Assembly: GCA_018362895.1 (NCBI GenBank) | Contig: JAHALR010000007.1 | Location: forward strand, 1-64,000 | Direction: 5' to 3' | Source: Clostridium sp. | GTDB taxonomy: Bacteria > Cyanobacteriota > Vampirovibrionia > Gastranaerophilales > Gastranaerophilaceae | DNA: 64,000 nucleotides | Shown here: piece after piece, positions 59,849-64,000 of the stretch | Layout of the letters: each line of letters begins with the position of its first letter | How positions within the stretch are numbered: the stretch's first letter is position 1 | Notes under the pieces: generated by a model | Told to the model about the DNA's origin: nothing | Seen by the model: only the letters and a program-made list of their open reading frames with translations | Database searches by the model: none | Program-made: the position numbers and the translations under genes

Positions 59849-61307
59849 AAACTCTATCTAATATTTCGAGATTATAACCGCTAGCGATTTCTTCTCTTGC
59901 TACAACCTTTACATTAGGAATAAGTTGTGACAACACCACACTCATAACCTGTCTTATTTCAATAGGGACAACAACAACTATTTCATTCAAATCAATCCCC
60001 TGTTTTTCAATTGATTTATATATATTATTAACTACAACTTTCATTTTAGTATTATCAATTCTGATAACCTGACTTTTTCCTGAAATTTTTGACTGCATAT
60101 ATTTCAAAGATTCGGAAGAAAGTTCAAAAGCCTGAATCAGGTTATTTTCATTTGCTATACTTTTTGAAATTTGTCTGGATAAAGAATGTCTGACTCTGCT
60201 TAAAAGATCTTCTTTTGTTTCTTCATCAGCAAAATCATTTATTTTCTCAAAGATATAAATAATATCTTTTATGGAGACTTTTTCTTTAATCAAACTGGTC
60301 AATATATATTTAAGTTCTGCAATAGAAACAAAATCTGGAATAATATTTTCTATCAAATACAAATTATCTTCACTAACAATTTCGATATACCTGTTAATAT
60401 CATTATAGTCAAAGATTTCTTCTACATTTTTAATGCATACAAATTCAAGAATTCTTGCTATAACCTGAGCGGCATCAAACCCTTTAACCCAAAAATCTTT
60501 TGTTTTATCTTTTGGAATCCACAAAATCTGTTTTCCCCAAATTGGGTCAATATCTTTTATTGCATCTTTAGGGGTTTTACTGAGATTCAGGTCATCTTTA
60601 AAAAAGCAATAATAACCGTTGTAAACAACACCTTTAGCCGCGCATACGCCTCTTACATCTATTTCGAATTCATTTGCCTGTAAAGTTTCATCATTTTCAA
60701 ATTTAATTCTCGGAATAATATAGCCCAAACCGTCAGCCAAATTCTGACGAACTTTTACGGTCTGAGCCACAAGATTGGCCTCCATGTCAGGGTTAACAAG
60801 CTCAATATTTTCTTCACTAAGCTTAATTTTAATTTTATCTTCGCCGATTTTATCAACCATAATGTCAGGAGATATTATTGTCTGAAGCTGTTTTTTCAGC
60901 TCTTTCAACTCTTCAATATTTTTGAACATTTCATTGTTCAACTCTTGGCGTTGTGTTTCGTTTGTTTCATCAATCAAAGATTTTATATTATTTATTTTCT
61001 TTCTTATATCTTTAATTTTTGCCTGAACTTCCACACACTGTTCATAGGGTTCATTCTGTGAAGAAATCATTTTGTGCATTTGGGTTTTATATCCAAAAAC
61101 ATCATCAATGTCTTCCTCAGAAGCTTCATCCTCAATTGATTCTCTAACAAAAATGCAATTGTAGATATAGCCTTCGTCACCTTCAGCTTCATGCATGGTA
61201 TAAATTTCCCACCCCAGAGACGACATCTCATTAAGCAGAGATTCAAGCTGAAAGGAATCATCAGTCGGAACTGATTTTATACAATACTGCATTCTTGTTG
61301 GTTTCAT
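59847..61307 (-). CDS. Soluble protein with FlhA cytoplasmic-domain-like C-terminus
   Basis: The 486-residue protein has three parts. Residues 6-56 form a small alpha/beta domain (YCIKSVPTDDSFQLESLLNE). About 90-145 is a coiled coil. Residues 160-486 follow the FlhA-C pattern: GYIIPRIKFENDETLQANEF, IDVRGV, PIWGKQILWIP, FDAAQVIARILEFV, then YILTSLIKEKVSIKDIIYIF, VRHSLSRQI and the late VVVVPIEIRQVMSVV. In FlhA this region collects export substrates. Here the eight-helix membrane gate is missing and no flagellar gene is present. It sits 40 bases after ricT. Confidence 0.75.
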   Translation of the reverse strand: MKPTRMQYCIKSVPTDDSFQLESLLNEMSSLGWEIYTMHEAEGDEGYIYNCIFVRESIEDEASEEDIDDVFGYKTQMHKMISSQNEPYEQCVEVQAKIKDIRKKINNIKSLIDETNETQRQELNNEMFKNIEELKELKKQLQTIISPDIMVDKIGEDKIKIKLSEENIELVNPDMEANLVAQTVKVRQNLADGLGYIIPRIKFENDETLQANEFEIDVRGVCAAKGVVYNGYYCFFKDDLNLSKTPKDAIKDIDPIWGKQILWIPKDKTKDFWVKGFDAAQVIARILEFVCIKNVEEIFDYNDINRYIEIVSEDNLYLIENIIPDFVSIAELKYILTSLIKEKVSIKDIIYIFEKINDFADEETKEDLLSRVRHSLSRQISKSIANENNLIQAFELSSESLKYMQSKISGKSQVIRIDNTKMKVVVNNIYKSIEKQGIDLNEIVVVVPIEIRQVMSVVLSQLIPNVKVVAREEIASGYNLEILDRV

Positions 61308-61347
61308 ACTTTTACTATTCCCACATAAACTATTAAACTAAACGAAA

Positions 61348-62271
61348 TTATACGTTGCCGGTCGAACTGTTCCTGTCATCTTCCAGCTGTTTTATGTCTA
61401 CATTATATTCGGGCTGTTCCTGATAAACAGCTGTATCTTGTATATCTATTTCGATATTAACATCTCCGTCAACCATTTCAATTTCATCTTTTTTGTAATT
61501 TTTAATTTTCCCGTCTTCTGTTTTTACGGAAATTTCATTACTGAGAAAATGCAAATAACAAACTCTGCCCAAACCGTCAGGAGTCATTACGCCCGAACCA
61601 ATAGGAGGCATATCTTTAGCCGCATCTATGTAGTTTTTATATTCATAATTTAAGCAGCAAAGCAGTCTTCCGCAGGTACCTGAAATTTTTCCCGGTGTAA
61701 TAGGCATTCCCTGATCTTTTGCAAGCTTAATATTTATAGAATCAAATTTTCTCAAAAAAGTACAACAGCAAAAAGGTCTTCCACACAAACCGTTCCCTTG
61801 AAGCAGAGAAGTCTCATCTCTTACACCTATATGACGAAGATCTATTCTTACCCGTTTAAAAACCTGGGTCAAATCTTTAAGTAAACCTCTGAAATCAACT
61901 CTTTCCGGCGCAGTATAATAAAACGTAACTTTTCTTTTATCAAATGTATATTTTGTCTGGACAAGATTCATGTTCAAATTATGTTGAGCAACAAGTTCTT
62001 TGCAGGTTTTGAAGGCTTCTTCTTCGGCAAACTTCAATTCTTCAAGCATCTCCATATCCTTTTGAGAAAGAACCCTAACAAGAGGAACAGATTCAGGCAT
62101 ATTTTTTTCCCACGCACGGGCTATTGAAGAATTCACGGCAAAAACTTTTGCAACTTCTTCACCTTTTTCAGTCCTTATAAGAACAAGCTGTCCGTGTTCT
62201 ACATGAGCTGACTCAGGAACATCCAGAGGATGAAAAACATTCTTTATTAAATTTACTGCGTACTTTATCAT
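61348..62271 (-). CDS. ricT: PSP1-domain protein RicT (YaaT)
   Basis: RicT is one subunit of the RicAFT (Y-complex) that guides RNase Y cleavage of mRNAs, as known in Bacillus. The 307-residue protein has the PSP1 core (FYYTAPERVDFRGLLKDL, RIDLRHIGVRDE). It carries the two Cys clusters LCGRPFCCCTFL and TCGRLLCCLNYE, which in RicT bind a 4Fe-4S cluster with its partners. RicA and RicF are not in this window. It is the upstream gene of a two-gene unit with the FlhA-C-like protein. Confidence 0.92.
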   Translation of the reverse strand: MIKYAVNLIKNVFHPLDVPESAHVEHGQLVLIRTEKGEEVAKVFAVNSSIARAWEKNMPESVPLVRVLSQKDMEMLEELKFAEEEAFKTCKELVAQHNLNMNLVQTKYTFDKRKVTFYYTAPERVDFRGLLKDLTQVFKRVRIDLRHIGVRDETSLLQGNGLCGRPFCCCTFLRKFDSINIKLAKDQGMPITPGKISGTCGRLLCCLNYEYKNYIDAAKDMPPIGSGVMTPDGLGRVCYLHFLSNEISVKTEDGKIKNYKKDEIEMVDGDVNIEIDIQDTAVYQEQPEYNVDIKQLEDDRNSSTGNV

Positions 62272-62437
62272 AATCTAATTAAATCCCAAAATATATTAAT
62301 GGTATTTTATCATAAAAATTGATTTTTTTATAAGATTTCAACACTTTTAGGAATTCTGTAAACTATAAAATTGATTATTAGCTTTGTTTGTAATAAATTT
62401 ATAGTACGAAACATTACGAAGGATAGGGAATATAAAA

Positions 62438-64000
62438 ATGACAACATTTGCTCATACATTTTCATCTATGAAAACGCATTACAATGAAGATCTAACAGCA
62501 GCTGACATAGGTAAAGAAGTTACTCTCTCAGGCTGGGTTTCTGCCGTTAGAGATCTTGGCGGTATTATATTTATTGAATTGAGAGACAAAACAGGATTCT
62601 TTCAGGTCGTTGCCGACCCTCAGATAAATCCCTGTGTTCATGATGTTTTTTCAAAACTTAAAGATGAATATGTTATTCAAGTTACAGGCAAAGTATCTAA
62701 AAGACCTCCTGAAACTTATAATCCTGAATTAAAAACAGGTGAAATTGAGATGTATCCTGAAGAAGTAAAAATCTTCTCCGAAGCAAAACTTCTTCCTTTT
62801 GAACTGTCATCGGATGATACAAAAGAAGATATTCGTTTAAAATACAGATATCTCGACATCAGACGTCCACAAATGGCAAGCAACCTCAAATTAAGACACA
62901 AAATCGTTACTGCAATCAGAAATTATCTCAACAATGCAGAATTTATGGAAGTCGAAACACCTATCCTTATCAACACTACTCCTGAAGGTGCCAGAGACTA
63001 TCTTGTTCCAAGCCGTGTTCAAGAAGGAAAGTTCTATGCACTGCCTCAATCGCCTCAAATTTTTAAACAATTATTGATGGTTGGAGGCATTGAAAAATAC
63101 TACCAAATCGCAAAATGCTTTAGAGACGAAGACTTAAGAGCAGACAGACAACCTGAATTTACACAGGTTGATATGGAGATGTCTTTCGCAACTCAAGATG
63201 ATGTTATTGCTCTGACAGAAGGTCTGATTGAAGAAGCTTTCAAAGCAGCAAATGTTGAAGTGAAAGCCCCCTTTGTCAGAATCAGCTGGCAAGAAGCAAT
63301 GGACAGATTCGGCTCAGACAAACCTGATGCGCGTTTCGGTCTGGAGCTGTTTGATATCTCTGATATTATGATGGAATCAACTTTTGAACCTGTAAAAGAA
63401 ACGCTTAAAAAAGGCGGCATTGCTAAAGCAATCAAAATCCCAGGAATTGCAGGATATTCAAGGAAAGAAATGGATGACATACGTTCACTCGCAATTTCTT
63501 TCGGTGCTAAAGGAATTGCCTGGATTACTTATATGGAAGACGGAACTGTTAAGTCTCCTATTTTGAAATTCTTAACCGAAGAACAAATAGAAACATTAAA
63601 AATAAAAGCTGATGCAAAACCCGGTGACATTGTCTTCTTTGTAGCTGACGACAAGAAAACAACTTATGATGTTATGGGCAGATTCAGACTATTCTTCGGT
63701 GAAAAACTTGGATTGATTGACGAAAACAAACACTCGCTTTTGTGGGTTGTTGACTTCCCAATGTTTGAATATAGCAAAGAATTTGACAGAGTAATGGCTA
63801 TGCACCATCCGTTTACATCTCCGAACCTTGAAGACGTTGAAAAGATGAAAACAGAACCTATGAATGTTCGCTCTGTTGCATATGATATTGTTTATAACGG
63901 AACAGAATTGGGCGGCGGCTCTGTGAGAATCCATTCACCAGAAGTACAAAGAAAAGTCTTTGAAGCCCTTGGTCTTTCCGAAGAAGAAGTACAGCAAAAG
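62438..64000 (+). CDS. aspS: Aspartyl-tRNA synthetase (3' end beyond the window)
   Basis: AspS charges tRNA-Asp, or also tRNA-Asn in non-discriminating forms. The ATG at 62438 follows AGGGAA and opens 521 codons without a stop to the window end. The usual length is near 590, so about 70 residues are missing. Visible are the OB-fold anticodon domain (SGWVSAVRDLGGIIFIELRD), class II motif 1 (RYLDIRRPQM), motif 2 (FRDEDLRADRQPEFTQ), the GAD insert region and NGTELGGGSVRIH. Motif 3 lies beyond the edge. Confidence 0.95.
   Translation, partial: MTTFAHTFSSMKTHYNEDLTAADIGKEVTLSGWVSAVRDLGGIIFIELRDKTGFFQVVADPQINPCVHDVFSKLKDEYVIQVTGKVSKRPPETYNPELKTGEIEMYPEEVKIFSEAKLLPFELSSDDTKEDIRLKYRYLDIRRPQMASNLKLRHKIVTAIRNYLNNAEFMEVETPILINTTPEGARDYLVPSRVQEGKFYALPQSPQIFKQLLMVGGIEKYYQIAKCFRDEDLRADRQPEFTQVDMEMSFATQDDVIALTEGLIEEAFKAANVEVKAPFVRISWQEAMDRFGSDKPDARFGLELFDISDIMMESTFEPVKETLKKGGIAKAIKIPGIAGYSRKEMDDIRSLAISFGAKGIAWITYMEDGTVKSPILKFLTEEQIETLKIKADAKPGDIVFFVADDKKTTYDVMGRFRLFFGEKLGLIDENKHSLLWVVDFPMFEYSKEFDRVMAMHHPFTSPNLEDVEKMKTEPMNVRSVAYDIVYNGTELGGGSVRIHSPEVQRKVFEALGLSEEEVQQK

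Noticed and set aside
1..64000. CRISPR arrays, insertion sequences, prophage or integrative elements
   Set aside because: No regularly spaced repeats, transposase, integrase, terminal inverted repeats or phage structural genes were found on either strand.
1..64000. Recoded UGA (tryptophan) genetic code
   Set aside because: The tRNA-Trp has anticodon CCA, and TGA serves as a normal stop, for example at rnpA and HNH copy 3.

Overview
The window is an AT-rich bacterial chromosome segment (about two thirds A+T by eye) with tightly packed genes, ordinary sigma-70-type promoters, Shine-Dalgarno sites and many hairpin-plus-U-tract terminators. I see no phage, insertion-sequence, integrase or CRISPR material. 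The gene set and protein style (a wecA/tagO-type transferase, MlaE, reverse rubrerythrin, RicT/PSP1, a GT5 glucan synthase with a GH77 glucanotransferase, and many proteins carrying a short Phe-Lys/Phe-Gly tag near the N-terminus) suggest a non-photosynthetic relative of Cyanobacteria, i.e. the gut Melainabacteria/Vampirovibrionia (Gastranaerophilales). That placement is an inference from recall, not a search.

Layout. 1-2370: tRNA-Trp, secE, nusG, rplK and rplA, with two matching L1-type RNA motifs before rplK and rplA. 2373-5732 (minus): an ADP-ribosyltransferase-like membrane protein, wecA-like and glyA. 5835-13530: a double helicase with a separate Fe-S nuclease (AddAB/RecBCD-like logic), a SLOG protein and pcrA. 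13594-23031: an NrtR-like regulator, a lytic transglycosylase behind a long structured leader, a DnaQ-like exonuclease, malQ-nagA, ilvE, mlaE and a large ferritin-like protein. 23132-30709: proC, rpmH-rnpA-hisD, a YkgJ-type protein, mutL, prmC, and reverse rubrerythrin with a strong promoter and operator. 30752-38412: two secreted paralogues, a nucleotidyltransferase, a membrane-anchored small heat-shock-like protein, an EF-hand/LysM/J-domain protein and a dehydratase-activase-type ATPase. 38553-44448: four tandem paralogues with a split HNH nuclease motif, facing a fragment resembling the C-terminal half of DUF262. 44510-64000: TPR protein, topA-aroE, a tagged membrane protein, serA, LysM/EF-hand protein, a peptide-binding lipoprotein, SulP transporter, GlgA-like synthase, a soluble FlhA-C-like protein downstream of ricT, and the start of aspS.

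The strongest candidate for an undescribed system is the four-gene cassette at 38553-43808. In every copy the first zinc knuckle of an HNH domain lies near the N-terminus, and the catalytic His-containing core follows 190-270 residues later. The intervening part is helical and looks built from a repeated module. Other items worth a second look are the double helicase/Fe-S nuclease pair, the FlhA-C-like protein without an export-gate membrane domain, the J-domain/EF-hand/LysM protein, the recurrent N-terminal SFK/SFG tag, and the reverse rubrerythrin operator.
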